Source: Iris pallida
Taxonomy: Eukaryota; Streptophyta; Magnoliopsida; Asparagales; Iridaceae
Assembly: GCA_029216955.1 (NCBI GenBank)
Contig: JANAVB010016203.1
Coordinates: forward strand, 1 to 64,000
Reading direction: 5' to 3'
Length of the DNA: 64,000 nt
Shown here in pieces: positions 35,761 to 47,515 of this stretch (position 1 is the first letter of the stretch; each line of letters opens with the position of its first letter). The position numbers and the translations under genes are program-made. The notes below the pieces were generated by a model. The model did not search any database. It was not told the DNA's origin and saw only the letters and a program-made list of their open reading frames with translations.

Positions 35761-36640
35761 AAGGCCCTAGCTGCCGGAGCTAGTGATGACGATTAAGATA
35801 ACTGTCTATGAGACCTCTTTCGTCCTCCAATTCGATCTACAATCCTCTGTGAAGTATATTCATGTCTCCTAGCTACTCGTAAAACAACATTGAATGTTTG
35901 GTGCTCAAACTGCTCCACTGCTAGAATAATCTCTAGTGGAGTCCCTGCTGGAATCGCTGCGCTTGGTCCAATTCGGTCGCCACCAAGGTGGGAGCAAACC
36001 GACTAAGCCTAGAAAACTCGGTCGTATATCCATCGATCGTCCTTCCTGTCTGCTTGAGATTGCTAAACCTTGTATGCAAATTATACCGAGCTACTGCATC
36101 AAAGTACTTCGTCTGAAATGTGTCACTGAATAGCACATACAAGACAGGCGTCACCAAGCCAACTGCTTGTATCGTCCACTAGCTGCGGGCTAAGTCTACT
36201 AACTGCAGGCGCACAATTGCCACCTTCTCTTCCTCTGGAATCCGAGCTACCTCCAAAATAATCTCTATATCCTGAAGTCAAGCATCAGCAGCAACAACAT
36301 CTTCAATTCTGTCAAAAAAAGGAGGGTTCAGACGCTTGAAGATGTTAGCCACATTATTCTCATGATAGCGAACTCTGCACGTGGCTGCTTGTACTGTCTG
36401 CTGCAGGGCATCGTCCCGACGATCCTGTGATATAAGCAAGGCCCGGATGAGTCCAATCAGGGTTCTATTGTCAGGCTCTTCAGGCTGGACTGGCTGTACT
36501 GGTGGCTCTGGATCCTCGGAAGGCATGACTCGGGAGGCTGCCCCTGAGTGTTGGGCATGGTCCCTAGGTTGTTGCTGGATTATAGGAGGTGCTCCACCCG
36601 GCTGATCGAAAGGACCAGAAACAATGTCACTGAAGAAAAT
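35761..36640 (-). pseudogene. Element D gag (Retrotrans_gag type), degenerate
   Basis: Minus-strand pieces MPSEDPEPPVQPVQPEEPD ... RLNPPFFDRIEDVVAADA (36278-36526) and FSDTFQTKYFDAV ... FSRLSRFAPTLVATELDQAQRFQQGL (35933-36157) match the capsid-like gag of plant chromoviruses. Gag coats the RNA in the particle. The frame is broken by stops between and after the pieces. Confidence 0.78.
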
Positions 36641-36785
36641 GACATGGGGAACAATAAGGAAGGACCAAGATAGATCAAGGATAAAGTACCTTATCTGGTC
36701 AAGATTCTGAAAGATTAGAAAGCACGAAGGGTGAATGCTGACTGAGACATCTATTTAGTAAAACCCTCACACATATTGATTTATA

Positions 36786-36810
36786 AGACCTGTATGGGCT
36801 ACCACTTAAA
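36786..36810 (-). other. Putative primer-binding region of element D
   Basis: Minus strand TTTAAGTGGTAGCCCATACAG just inside the LTR. Only TGGTA agrees with the initiator-Met primer site. The block is shared with element A at 3109-3129. Confidence 0.45.
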
Positions 36811-36813
36811 CCG

Positions 36814-38872
36814 TGTCACGCCCAGGACCAAAATACTGGAGAGCGGAGGACAGACATAGCCAGCTACGTACATTAAAGTGCAACCTATCTCGCAATATGG
36901 TTACGACTGTCTAGATGCATGAGGGTTTATCTACAAGCCGTCAGTCCCTTATGGTCATGAACAAGCATAGTGTCTCAATCTCAAGAAAGCAAATAAATGT
37001 TACAAGATGTTAGATCATCCAACATACAAGGTAAGGCATCCCAAATATTACATATTCAGATGATCATGAAGCTAGTCATATAAAATATGAAGATTAGTAA
37101 GAGTTAAGTCATACATGATCAACCCTAGGATTTGTCAATCATGTTACAACCCTTGGGTAGACATAGTTTAAGTTGTAACACGAGCTAACACATGCTCGTC
37201 GGCTAAACATCTCAAAAGAATAATTTATAATAAAGTGAGAGAACAAAATAAGAAAACTTACTCGTTGCCACGGTTACTACTAGTGTCCATCATCTGGCTA
37301 GAAGGCAGGTAGATCCTCGGGTGCTACTTCGAAATATGGCCACACAAAACCAGTTGGATCAGAACCTAGAAGAGCAAGTACCACATGGGAGGCTCTACTT
37401 ATGAACTAAAACCAACATAAAAATGAATAGAATAACTAATAAAAGAACATAATTAAATAACATAAAAGACAGAGTTAAAAAATATACTAGAATACATTAA
37501 GAAAATAAGAGGTGGATTATAGTTCCTATGTTAATCATGAGACAATCATTCAGGCACGGCCAATCAAGTCCTACGGCTTGCTATTATTAGCTAACTAGGG
37601 TTATCACTGGCCTAATTACTATCAAGATGCAGTTGAAATGTTCCAGCAATCACAAGCCCTGCAGACTATCCAGGTTATCTAGGCAGGGGTTACAAGAGTT
37701 TATCAAGATTTAAGAGTTTTTTAGTTTATAAGGAGTGCAACACATGACAGTGTGCTGGAAATGCGCCTTACTCGATAGTACGCTACAAATCCACAGGTAT
37801 GGCCGGGATAACGAAATCACCTGTAACTAGTAAATCTCTCTATATGAACTACTTGATCAATCTAGTCATTTAACCTAGTCAGATTCATTATGAATTCCTG
37901 ACCGTGGTAACCAGGAATTCATGTCCTAGACATTATGCAAGATGAGTCAGTTAGCTTGTACAGTCACAATCAAGGAAAATCAACTACGGAGTCAAGACAA
38001 GGGTTACACTTAGCAAGACAGGGATAGCTGTCGCAACAGCCATCAAGATTTCACATGTCGTGTTAGGTTTACTTGTCTTGTCAAGGATGCTTTTCAAGAG
38101 TGCGCCTCGACGGGCCACTATTAAGATTATCAAGACAGGATTATATTATCATGTTCAAGTTCAGGTTCAAGTTACTAGCTCAAGATTATCAAGTCGGATT
38201 GTCACAATTTAGGTCAAGTACAGAAAACATGCAAAAAGGATCAAGAACTATGATTGAAACTATCAGTCGTATATGAACTTGTTAAGGTAAAACAAGAATA
38301 TTCTTGAAGCAAAGACAAAGATCTACAACTGTAATATTTTGAATTTTATAAGATTTTAGCTACAAAATAGCTTAAATAGGCAAAAATAGTCATTTAGATG
38401 TATTTGCGCGTGGGCGGCACAGGCGGGCAAAACTGACCAGAGGGCGTAGGCGCATGATAAGCAAAACGTGCAAACGCGCAGTGCACGCGGACCAAATTGG
38501 CTACGGCGTGCGGATCGCGAGAGCACGTTGCGCAGGCTCACGGTAAACGAATCGTGCAGGCACGCGGTGCGTGAAACACGTAGCGCACGTGAACCAAATT
38601 AGCTACGGCGTGCGGAGTGAGAAAGCACGGCATGCGACAAAGGAGTCGCGCGAGCGCACGACGCACGAAATGCGTAGTGCGTGCGAACCATATTGGCCAC
38701 GGCGCACGGAGCGTTAGAGCATGGCGCACAACAAACGAATCACGCAGGCGCACGAAACGTGCGCAGACCAAATTGGCCACGGCGTGCAGGCACGCGGCAA
38801 ACGAATCGGCGGGTGCACAGTATAAAAAATGTGCAGTGCACGAACAAAACTGCCCATGGCGTACGGGGCGCA
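36814..38872 (-). repeat. 5' LTR of element D, left part
   Basis: Begins TGTCACGCCCAGGACC, the reverse of a ...GGGCGTGACA LTR end, directly beside D's gag leader. It is interrupted at 38873 by element B and continues from 46889. No coding sequence. The last 470 bases are a CpG-rich repeat. Confidence 0.75.
38400..38872. repeat. CpG-rich minisatellite in LTR of element D
   Basis: Degenerate units of about 80-105 bp marked by CCAAATTGGCTACGGCGTGC at 38490, 38594, 38689, 38769 and a worn copy near 38849. Between them are many GCGCACG/CGTGCG blocks. CpG is dense here although the rest of the LTR is AT-rich. Element B is inserted in the last unit. Confidence 0.8.
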
Positions 38873-40453
38873 TGTCATGCCCCGATTCTGTAGAATCGAT
38901 AGTCATCCCCCGAGCGTGATGCCGTGCGAACCTAAGTTACGATCGCACAAGGCATAGTCATAAGGTTATCCGAAATATAACATCGAGTTATAGTATGCAG
39001 AGAAATTGATTGACATATTTGAAATAGAAGTAGACTTTTCATTGATAATAAAACTTCATTTACATGACTCCTTTACAATCAGTGTCGTGCGGGCTTACAA
39101 CATGACTCAACTTACAAAACGAACGATGATGAGATAGTTGTTCCATACATTATATCCCTTTTTACAAGAAAAACATAACACTTTCCACCTGCTATTGAGG
39201 GAAGTCGAGTCGTCATTTTTTTTTTCTTTTGGACTGAGTACAGGGTCTTTAATAGGATTTCCAGAAACAAGTCTTCAACTTAAGAACGAGGCTTTAAAGG
39301 TATTCACACCGCCTTGAGCTTTAAGTGGCACGCCCTTCGTGGTTCGGGGTACCTGCGTGGAGAGCGAGGATCAGTATATTATACTTTGTACTGGTGCATG
39401 GCTATTTAAGTTCCAAGCTCTCATTTGGTGGAAGAGTTTATATGACTTAGTTTATGAATGTTTCTAACCATCCTAATCAATTTCAAACAAGCATATGACA
39501 AACATAATGTGAAATACGATGGAACTTACCTACGGCGGACCGCGTCGCGCCTTATGAGACTTACCATGTTCTTTCTAATCAATTGTTATCATATACATAC
39601 CAAGTGCAATATTACGTGTGATTGGTCACTGGCTCCCAGAGCCATCGTAGACTCCTTTAGCTTTTGTTAGATGGGGCCCTTTCAGCACGAGTAGCGAGCC
39701 ACGATGCAAGTCCCCGCCTAACCCGTGCCCAGCACAGCTTATGTAATTGTTTCCTTTCTTGGCCGCAACAGTCCTGTGGCCCCGGATTGCCGTACGGGGA
39801 AACTCTACCTTGTCGACAAGTTGTCTATGACCGTGCAAAGACAAATTTTAGTTATTAAGGTATAGCCTACATTCTCTTTGAAAAATTGATCATTTTAATT
39901 GTGTTCGTGCCCTTGCATTTATTCTTTCATTCGTAACAACATTATCAATTTACCTAAGAAGGGTCGATAAGAGAAGGGTTAGCCACTCACCTTGAGTTTG
40001 CTTGAGGCGAGAGAACTTGTTGGTCGCGCTAGACATCGTCTACGAGATTACCTGAAATCGCACAAGCAACCGATTAGAACACTGTATTATTCAAGAAGTT
40101 CGATATGAAGCGAGTTCGAAATGCAAGCCATGAAAATCATCGAAAATATTTATGAAAATGCATTCAGAAAACCAAGTCAAAACCAACGCAAGCGGCGTAA
40201 AAAATAGAACAACGGGAGTTCTCTCCCGACTCAACCGCAGTGTCAATCCTTGAGGCACAACCCGCTGAATATGGGACTTGGTTCCGAAGAAGCCATTCCA
40301 TAACAGAAAATGGATCTTAATTCAACCATTCCTGTTCGACCGATTTGATCGATTTCGATCTATCGGTTCCGACTGAATCGATGGCGACAGTGTTCCTTTC
40401 TCGCGCACCTCGTGGACGGAGAACGGGACACGATATAGGGACGGGGTACTATA
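38873..40453 (-). repeat. Element B 3' LTR
   Basis: TGTCATGCCCCGATTCTGTAG ... GGGGTACTATA. The last base pair differs from the other copy, which ends CACTACA, so one CA terminus has mutated. No protein. Confidence 0.92.
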
Positions 40454-40497
40454 CCATAACCAACTAAGAAAAAGTTTCGTCCTCGAAACTTAAGAAT
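40454..40497 (-). other. Polypurine tract region of element B
   Basis: Minus strand AAGTTTCGAGGACGAAACTT followed by TTTCTTAGTTGGTTATGG and the LTR start. This is the same 3' signal block as in A and C. Confidence 0.75.
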
Positions 40498-40508
40498 AGA
40501 ACCTACCT

Positions 40509-40955
40509 CTACGAGAACAATGAAGGAAATTTTTCCTTCATTTCTGACTCAAGCTCCCACGTTGACTCCTCGATCGAATAGTTTCTCCAGAGGACACGAA
40601 CGAGAGGAATAGCACGGTTGCGAAGAAGTTTATTTTTGCGCTCCAAGATTTGCATAGGCTCTTCAACATATGATAAGTTTGCCTTCAAATCCAGCTGACT
40701 CAAATCTACTACATGGCTCGAATCGTGAACGTACTTCTGTAACTGTAAGACGTGGAAAATGTTGTGTACATCCGACAATGTAGGCGGCAAAGCGATTTGG
40801 TAAGCTACTGGGACGACTCGTTTCAATATCTCGAACAGACCAACAAATCTTGGGCTCAACCTCCCTTTCGTGCCGAATCTGGTAACTCCACGTACGGGCA
40901 TTACTTTCAGGAATACATGGTCGCCTTCCGAGAACTCGAGGGGGCGTCGGTGCAT
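40509..40955 (-). pseudogene. Integrase C-terminus with GPY/F module and chromodomain, element B
   Basis: 148 codons. GDHVFLKVMPVRGV ... RFVGLFEILKRV is the GPY/F-like integrase tail. The last 50 residues (YVEEPMQILERKNK ... LVRVLWRN ... STWELESEMKEKFPSLF) are a chromodomain, which in chromoviruses steers insertion towards marked chromatin. It ends with its natural stop. The first aromatic-cage residue is kept (Tyr in SYVEEP); others I cannot judge. Confidence 0.88.
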
Positions 40956-40970
40956 GTCGGCATAACTCTT

Positions 40971-41553
40971 TTATCGACTTTTTGCTATTCTTAATTTCTC
41001 CCGTATCAACTTGACCTTCTGTACAGTCTGCTCCACCAGTTCCGGGCCAAGTATCTGCCGTTCCCCGACTTCATCCCAGTAAATGGGCGATCTGCACTTT
41101 CGGCCGTATAAAGCTTCATACGGCACAATTTGAATGCTTGATTGATAGCTGTTGGTGTATGAAAACTCGACCAACAGTAGATGAACGTCCCAGCTTGACT
41201 TCAAGTCAATCGCACAGAGTCGTAACATGTCCTCGAGAATCTGGTTCACCCCCTCTGTTTGGCCGTCAGTCTGAGGATGATAAGCTGAGCTAAACTTTAA
41301 CTTGGTCCCCAACGCTGAATGAAGACTATCGCAGAAGCGTGCTACGAACCGTCCATCTCGATCCGAGATGAAAGATACTGGGACCCCGTACAGCCGAACT
41401 ATTTTATCAAGGTATATCTGAGCAAGACAGTCGACGCTCCAAGCAACTTTAATGGCTATGAAGTGCGCTAACTTGGTTAGTCGATCGTCGAAGACCCAGA
41501 CGACGTCGTTTCCCCGCGGCGTCCTCGGCAAGCCAACAACAGTCCATAGTGAC
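40971..41553 (-). pseudogene. Integrase core of element B, after a frameshift
   Basis: Second catalytic Asp in FISDRDGRF and Glu in TDGQTEGVNQILED are present, as is YHPQTDGQ. The first catalytic Asp (HVTMD) lies in the upstream frame, ending near 41542. The reading frame changes directly after it, so the core is split in two frames by a small deletion. Confidence 0.88.
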
Positions 41554-42009
41554 ATGATCCCACTTCCACTCTGGAATGGCAAGGTTCTGTATCTTCCCAT
41601 ACGGTCGCTAGTGCTCGGCTTTAACTTGCTGACAGGCCATACACTTTGACACCAAGAGCTCTACGTCGCTCTTCATGTCGTGCCACCAAAAGATAACACG
41701 GAGGTGCTTATACATCTTGGTGCTACCATGATACAAGGAATTTTTTGCATAATGTGCCTCCGATATTATCTCCTTTCTAAGTTTTGCGTCATCCGAAACG
41801 CATAGCCGTCCCTTCACTCGCAACACTTCTGACCCATCCTCTGCAAAGTCATACACTTTTTCTGTCGATATCAGCTTCAGCATCTTCTCCAGGTATGGGT
41901 CGTCTTTCTGAGTAGACTTGATTTTCTCTAATACGCTCGGTTCCAGCCGTAGTTGTGCTAGTTTCATGTCTCTAAAACGAACTCGGCGTTCAATGTCCAT
42001 TCCTTCCAA
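41554..42009 (-). pseudogene. Integrase zinc-binding region of element B
   Basis: HHCC head: His in EAHYAKNSLYHGSTKMYKHL, then CMACQQVKAEH. An in-frame TAG at 41608-41610 follows, then IPEWKWDHVTMD of the core in the same frame. It links RNase H to the catalytic core. Confidence 0.85.
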
Positions 42010-42741
42010 GTCACGTAGCAGTCGACTGTTGATGCATAATAAAGCTAAGTACTTCCAGTTCAGCTCATCCGCTATAGCATTTCTTTTGCCCGGTGTATAG
42101 TTGATTGATAAGTCATAGTCTTTGATCAGTTCAAGTCATCGCCTCTACCGTAAATTCAGTTATTTCTGGGTGAAGAGATACTTTAGGCTTTTGTGGTCCG
42201 TATAAATCCTGTAAGCCATGCCATAAAGATAGTGACGCCACAGCTTTAACACGAACACAATCGCCGCTAGTTCTAGGCCGTACGTGGGATAGTTCTTCTC
42301 GTGCGACTTTAACTACCGGGAAGCAAAAGATATCACCTTATCCTACTGCATGAGCACACACCCCAAGCCCTGGCCAGAAGCATCACTGAAGATTTGAAAT
42401 CCCTTAGTCCCTTCAGGAAGAGCCAGTATCTCGGCCGAAATGAGCCATTTTTTGAGCTTCTGGAAGGAAGTTTCACGGTCGTCTGACCACTCAAATGCGA
42501 CTTCTTTTTGGGTGAGACGAGTCAACGACGATACAATCTTCATGAAGTCCTTCACAAAGCGTCGATAGTATCCCGCCAAGCCTAGGAAGCTTCGAATTTT
42601 CCTAACTGATGAGGGCCGTTTCCAATCAGCAACTGCCTCTACTTTCTTCGGATCGACTGAGATGCCCGCGGCAGAGATGATGTGCCCGAGAAATGAGACA
42701 TTGTTCAGCCAGAATTCGCACTTGCTCCTCTTCGCATACAA
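42010..42741 (-). pseudogene. RT connection and RNase H of element B
   Basis: [20 protein letters not shown] and [15 protein letters not shown] end the RT. RNase H starts [15 protein letters not shown] and continues [20 protein letters not shown] and [11 protein letters not shown] in the same frame despite five stops between 42343 and about 42125. Lost coding capacity is by stops, not shifts. Confidence 0.88.
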
Positions 42742-42750
42742 CTGATTCTC

Positions 42751-43767
42751 TCAAAGGGTTTGGAGTACCGTCCGTAGGTATTCTGTATGTTGCGCTCGAT
42801 CCTTCGAGTAAACGAGGATATCGTCGATGAAGACTACTACAAATTTGTCAACGAATGGACGAAACACCCGATTCATCAGATCCATGAAGACGACAGGGGC
42901 ATTTATCAGACCGAATGACATTACCAAGAACTCGTAGTGACCGTAGCGAGTGCGGAAGGCAGACTTCGGTACGTCATCTGGCTTGACTTTGATTTGGTGA
43001 TAACCTGATCGCAGATCAATCTTCGAAAACACCGTTGCACCTTGGAGATGGTCAAACAAGTCGTCGATGCGGGACATGGGGTATTTAATCCGGACGGTGG
43101 CCTTATTTAATTCTCGATAGTCGATACAGAGCCACATTGATCCATTCTTCTTTTTCATAAATAGCATGGCCGTACCCTACGGCGAGACACTCGGACGGAT
43201 AAACCCTTTGTCAAGTAATTCCTATAGTTGTGCCTTCAGTTCTTTCAATTCTGTAGGGGCCATTCTGTACGGAGCTCTCGAGATCGGTCGGGTGTCAGAA
43301 AATGTGTCGATAGTGAACTCAATTTCTCGATCGGGCGGCATATCGGGTAGCTCGTCCTGGAACATGTCTGGGAATTCTGCCACAACGTTGGTCTGACCCA
43401 CATTTGCACCATCCTGTCTCATGTCACGAACGGACGCCAAGTAGCTTTCGTATCCGGAATAAAGCAGCTTCCGAGCAAAAATTACCGAAATCACCATGCA
43501 GGTCGGCGATACTTCACCATACGAATAGCAGAATTTGGACACTCCAGGTATGCGAAATGTGACCTTCTTTCCTGCGCAGTCGATGGTAGCGTTACAAGGA
43601 TAGAGCCAATCCATACCCAGTATGATGTCGAATTCTTTCATATCTAGAACTATCACATCAAGACCAATCTTTTGATCCCCAATACATATGATTCCTCCCC
43701 TGCAGGCCAAATTTGTGAGTAGTGGCACGCCCGAAGGCGTACCTATGCTAAGGTTGAGGTCTAACAA
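42751..43767 (-). pseudogene. Protease end and reverse transcriptase of element B
   Basis: Protease tail FDIILGMDWL, then RT start [55 protein letters not shown]-type palm and catalytic [10 protein letters not shown] at about 42811-42831. Stops at 43222 and 42751 break the frame; both sides stay in phase. Confidence 0.92.
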
Positions 43768-44007
43768 TATTATAGGAAATTTGTGCTCGGCAACGAAGTC
43801 TGTCGATATGAAACTATACTATGCGCCTGAATCAAATAACACACGAGCTGGTACATTATTGAAATTCAATATGCCTATCATAATAGTGTCTGAAGCGAAC
43901 GCCTCATCTCGACTCAGGGCGAAGACGTGCCCTTGAGCATTAGAATGCCGGTCTTAGTTGTTAGGTTGAGTGGACTGAGGAGGTCGGGGCGCCTGTCCTC
44001 GATTCTC
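43768..44007 (-). pseudogene. Gag-protease junction and protease active site, element B
   Basis: VLFDSGA can be read with the Asp-Ser-Gly-Ala codons at 43822-43833; a TAG at 43819-43821 follows at once. It reads in the same frame as gag before it and RT after it. Confidence 0.8.
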
Positions 44008-44919
44008 TTAAAGGTTTTGTTGTGGGAGAGCATTGTGAATCGGTCTGGGGTTCATGCAATCTCGAGCGAGGTAGCCCTTTTGTCCGCAAACATAGCAATC
44101 CCCTCTGAAGTTGAAGCAGTTGTTGGCATCGTACCCGGGGCGATTGCATTTGGTGCAACAAAGTAACGTGTTTTGACTCTTATAGCCGCCATTATTTGGA
44201 CACTTTGACACGTGATTGTTATCTTTCGTATAGCTAGGACGCTTATGGTTGAAATAATTCACAACATCGACAGCGACGGGAGGGTATTGGCTCTCAAGGT
44301 GGAGAGCATGATTAAGAGCCTCGTCCATGGTTTTGTACTCTAGAACCGTCACATGAGCAGTAATAGAGGGCCGCAAACCCACTTTGAAACATCGTACACA
44401 ACACTCCTCTGTATGGAAAAATGTTCCTGCAAATTTGGACAATCTGTTGAACTCTGCTGCATACTGTTGTACTGCCCGGTTCCCTTGCTTCAACTGCTTG
44501 AACTTATTTTCTTTCGCTTGACGAACGACTGACGGGAGGTACTCAACTTCGAAAGCTTTGCGGAATGTGGCCCAAGAGATCGGCATTGTGTTGTTGTCGC
44601 GTCGGATGGCTCGTTTGTGCATGGCCCACTAGTCGTTCGCGTTCAACCATAGTTGAAGTTGTGTGCAAGCGAATTGCTTTGATTCTTCAATGTCGAGGAG
44701 CTCGAAGTGATCTTTTAGCTCTTCCAACCAGTCGATGGCAATAGAAGGGCCTTCGGTGTCGCTGAAGGAAGTACGACACGCTTTCTTGAATTCTGACACT
44801 TCAAAGTTGTATCTTTTCGGTGCCGCAGGTTGACGCTCGGGCTCCTCCGTCTCGACTTCGATGGGTTGGACCGTCAGCACGGTGACAGTAGATGCAGTTG
44901 CAGAATTTCTGTTGGCCAC
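44008..44919 (-). pseudogene. Gag of element B
   Basis: Capsid-like part (WLEELKDHFELLDIEE, WATFRKAFEVEYLPSVVR, EFNRLSKFAG) followed by two zinc knuckles, CTKCNRPGYDANNC and CYVCGQKGYLARDC. Both have Tyr where the chelating His belongs. One stop (44626) splits it. In the same frame upstream (44920-45170) a Gln-rich helix LEARFDAQAKLQQK continues gag, also with two TAG stops. Confidence 0.88.
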
Positions 44920-45288
44920 AATTGTCTGGACGATCTGCTGCAGAGTATCTAGCTATTTTTGTTGCAGCTTAGCTTGTGCGTCGAAACGAGCTTCGAGCAG
45001 GGCCTGTCGTGCCTCTATCTGTTGATGTCGGTTCTCGAACTATTTCTGCTGTACCACTATCATTCGCAGCATCCTTTCGATGGCATTGTTTGAAGCTCTG
45101 GCCCGCGAACTGCTCGAGCCGCTAGAAGCGCTCTGTTCTTGCTCGGTCGCGGGTTCCGGTACTTCTGTAATACAAAGGCAAACACATCAATCTCAAATTA
45201 TTACGGACTCATTGTATGGAACAATTTATCTCATCGATGTGAGGTCAAAGGTTTGAAACTCTAGACATAAGGCCAAAGGATGTAAAGC

Positions 45289-45303
45289 CATGCTCTGATA
45301 CCA
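45289..45303 (-). other. Primer-binding site of element B
   Basis: Minus strand TGGTATCAGAGCATG after a three-base gap from the LTR: complement of initiator tRNA-Met. Confidence 0.9.
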
Positions 45304-45306
45304 GTA

Positions 45307-46888
45307 TGTCACGCCCCGATTCCATAGAATCGATAGTCGTCCCCCGGGTATGATGTCGTACGAACCTAAGTTATGATCACACAAGGCATAGTCATAAGGT
45401 TATCCTAAACACAACATCGAGTTAGAGTACGCAGAGAAATTGATTGACACATTTGAAATAGAAGTAGACTTTTTATTGATAATAAAACTTTATATACATG
45501 ACTCCTTTACAATCAGTGCAACGCGGGCTCACAACATGACTCAACTTACAAAACGAACATTGATGAGATAATCATTCCATACATTAAATCCCTTTTACAA
45601 GCAAAACATAACACTTTCCACCTGCTATTGAGGGAAGTCAAGTCGTCATCTTTTTTTTTCTTTTGGACTGAGTGCAGGGTCTTCAAAAGGATTTCTAGAA
45701 ACAAGCCTTCAACTCAAGAACGAGGCTTCAATGGTATTCATGTCGCCTTGAGCTTTAAGTGGCACGCCCTTCGTGGTTCGGGATACCTGCGTGGAGAGCG
45801 AGGATCAGTACATTACACTTTGTACTGGTGCGTGGCTATTTAAGTTCCAAGCTCTCATATGGTGGAAGAGTTTATATGACTTAGTTTATGAATGTTTCTA
45901 ACCATCCTAATGAATTTCAAACAAGCATATGACAAACATAAGTGAAATACGATGGAACTTACCCATGGTGGACCGTGCCGCGCCTTATGAGACTTACCAT
46001 GTTCTTTTCGGTCAATTGTTATCATTTTCATACCAAGTGTAATATTACGTGTGATTGGTCACTAGCTCCCAGAGCTATCGTGGACTCCTTTAGATTTTGT
46101 TATACGGGGCCCTTTCAGCGCGAGTAGCGAGCCCCGCTGCAAGTTTTCGCCTAACCCGTGCCCAGCACAGCTTATGTAATTGTTTCCTTTCTTGGCTGCA
46201 ACGGTATCGTGGCCCAGGGTTCCCGTGCGGGGAAACTCTACCTTGTTGACAAGTTGTCCTTGACCGTACAAAAACAAATTTTAGTTATTAAGGTATCCTA
46301 CATTCTCTTTGAAAACTTGATCATTTTAATCGTGTCTGTGCCCTTGTATTTATTCTTTCATTCGCAATAACATTATCGATTTACCTAAGAAGGGGTCGAT
46401 AAGAGAAGGGTTAGCCACTCACTTTGAGTTTGCTTGAGGCGAGAGAACTTATTGGTCACGCTAGACGTCGCCTACGCTATTACCTGAAATCGCACAAGCA
46501 ACCGATTAGAATACTGTATTATTCAAGAAGTTCGATAGGACATGAGAGTTCGAAATGCAAGCCATGAAAACCATCGAAAACATTCACGAAAATGCATTCA
46601 GAAAACCAAGTCAAAACCAACACAAGCGGCGTAAAAAAACAGAGCAATGGGAGGTCTCTTCCGACTCAGCCGCAGAGTCAATCCTTGAGGCGTAATCCGC
46701 TGAATATGGGACTTGGTTCTGAAGAAGCCATTCCATAACGGGGAATGGATCTTAATTCAACCGTTCTCGTTCGACCGATTCGATCGATCCCGACCTATCG
46801 CTTCCGACCGAATCGATGGCGACCATGTTCCTCTCTCGTGCACCCCGTGGACGGTGATTGGGGCACGATGTAGGGATGGGGCACTACA
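45307..46888 (-). repeat. Element B 5' LTR
   Basis: TGTCACGCCCCGATTCCATAG ... GGGGCACTACA, 1582 bp. Very close to 38873-40453 along its length. Confidence 0.92.
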
Positions 46889-47515
46889 GTGCGGATGCAC
46901 GACGCGCGACATTGTTCATCGTCCTAGCAGCACCGAAGATGTACGGGAACCCATGAACACAAAAATGTCATAACTTCTTCAAAATAAGTTAAAATTAAGC
47001 GGTTAAAAAGCCAAAATTGGCTAGAATTTAATTCCCCACAACATGGAACTATTAGTTTTTTAAATAACAAGTTTTTAGAGATCAAAATAAAAAAAAAGTT
47101 AAAACTTAGATCTACAAAAATCTATATATCAAAACCGAAAATTTCTAGTTCTAAAGATGTTTAGAATCATGTAGCAAAGGAGACCGAACAATAAAAATAA
47201 GGATCCTTCATGGAGCAAGTTGCACTTGTCTAGGGTTTGGTGGAGGAGTAAATGAAGAAGAAGAAGTAGAAGTAGAAATAGAAGAAGAAGAAGAATAAAT
47301 GAATTTGATGGAGGAGAGAGAGAGAAGTTGGTTTTTATACCAACCCTCTAATCTCAACCCAAACCAAGCCAAGATGAACCAAACCAAAACTAAACTAAGT
47401 CTAGATTTAACCAAGTCAAGGCTAAGCAAGACAAGTCAAAGCATAGGTCACCTGACAAATGTCAAAAATCCATATACGTATACCGAAAATACGTATAACG
47501 TAAAACGGAAGTGAC
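46889..47515 (-). repeat. 5' LTR of element D, right part (end tentative)
   Basis: Continues the CpG-rich repeat (GTGCGGATGCACGACGCGCG) and then leader-like sequence. On the minus strand GGTATAAAAACC (about 47330-47340) followed by CTCTCTCTCC and TCTTCTTCTT forms a typical LTR promoter and CT-rich leader. The outer edge is placed at AAGTGACA (47515), the reverse of TGTCACTT, by symmetry with the other end; this is a guess. Confidence 0.5.

Larger units (their letters stand above)
38873..46888 (-). mobile_element. Element B: Tekay-like chromovirus
   Basis: An 8.0-kb Ty3/gypsy element with LTRs of 1581 and 1582 bp, initiator-Met primer site, Tekay-type polypurine block and a complete gag-PR-RT-RH-IN-chromodomain order on the minus strand. 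It is inserted in D's LTR. Flanking five bases are GCGCA and GTGCG, which do not match, in a repeat-rich flank. All coding parts carry stops, so the copy is dead. Confidence 0.92.
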
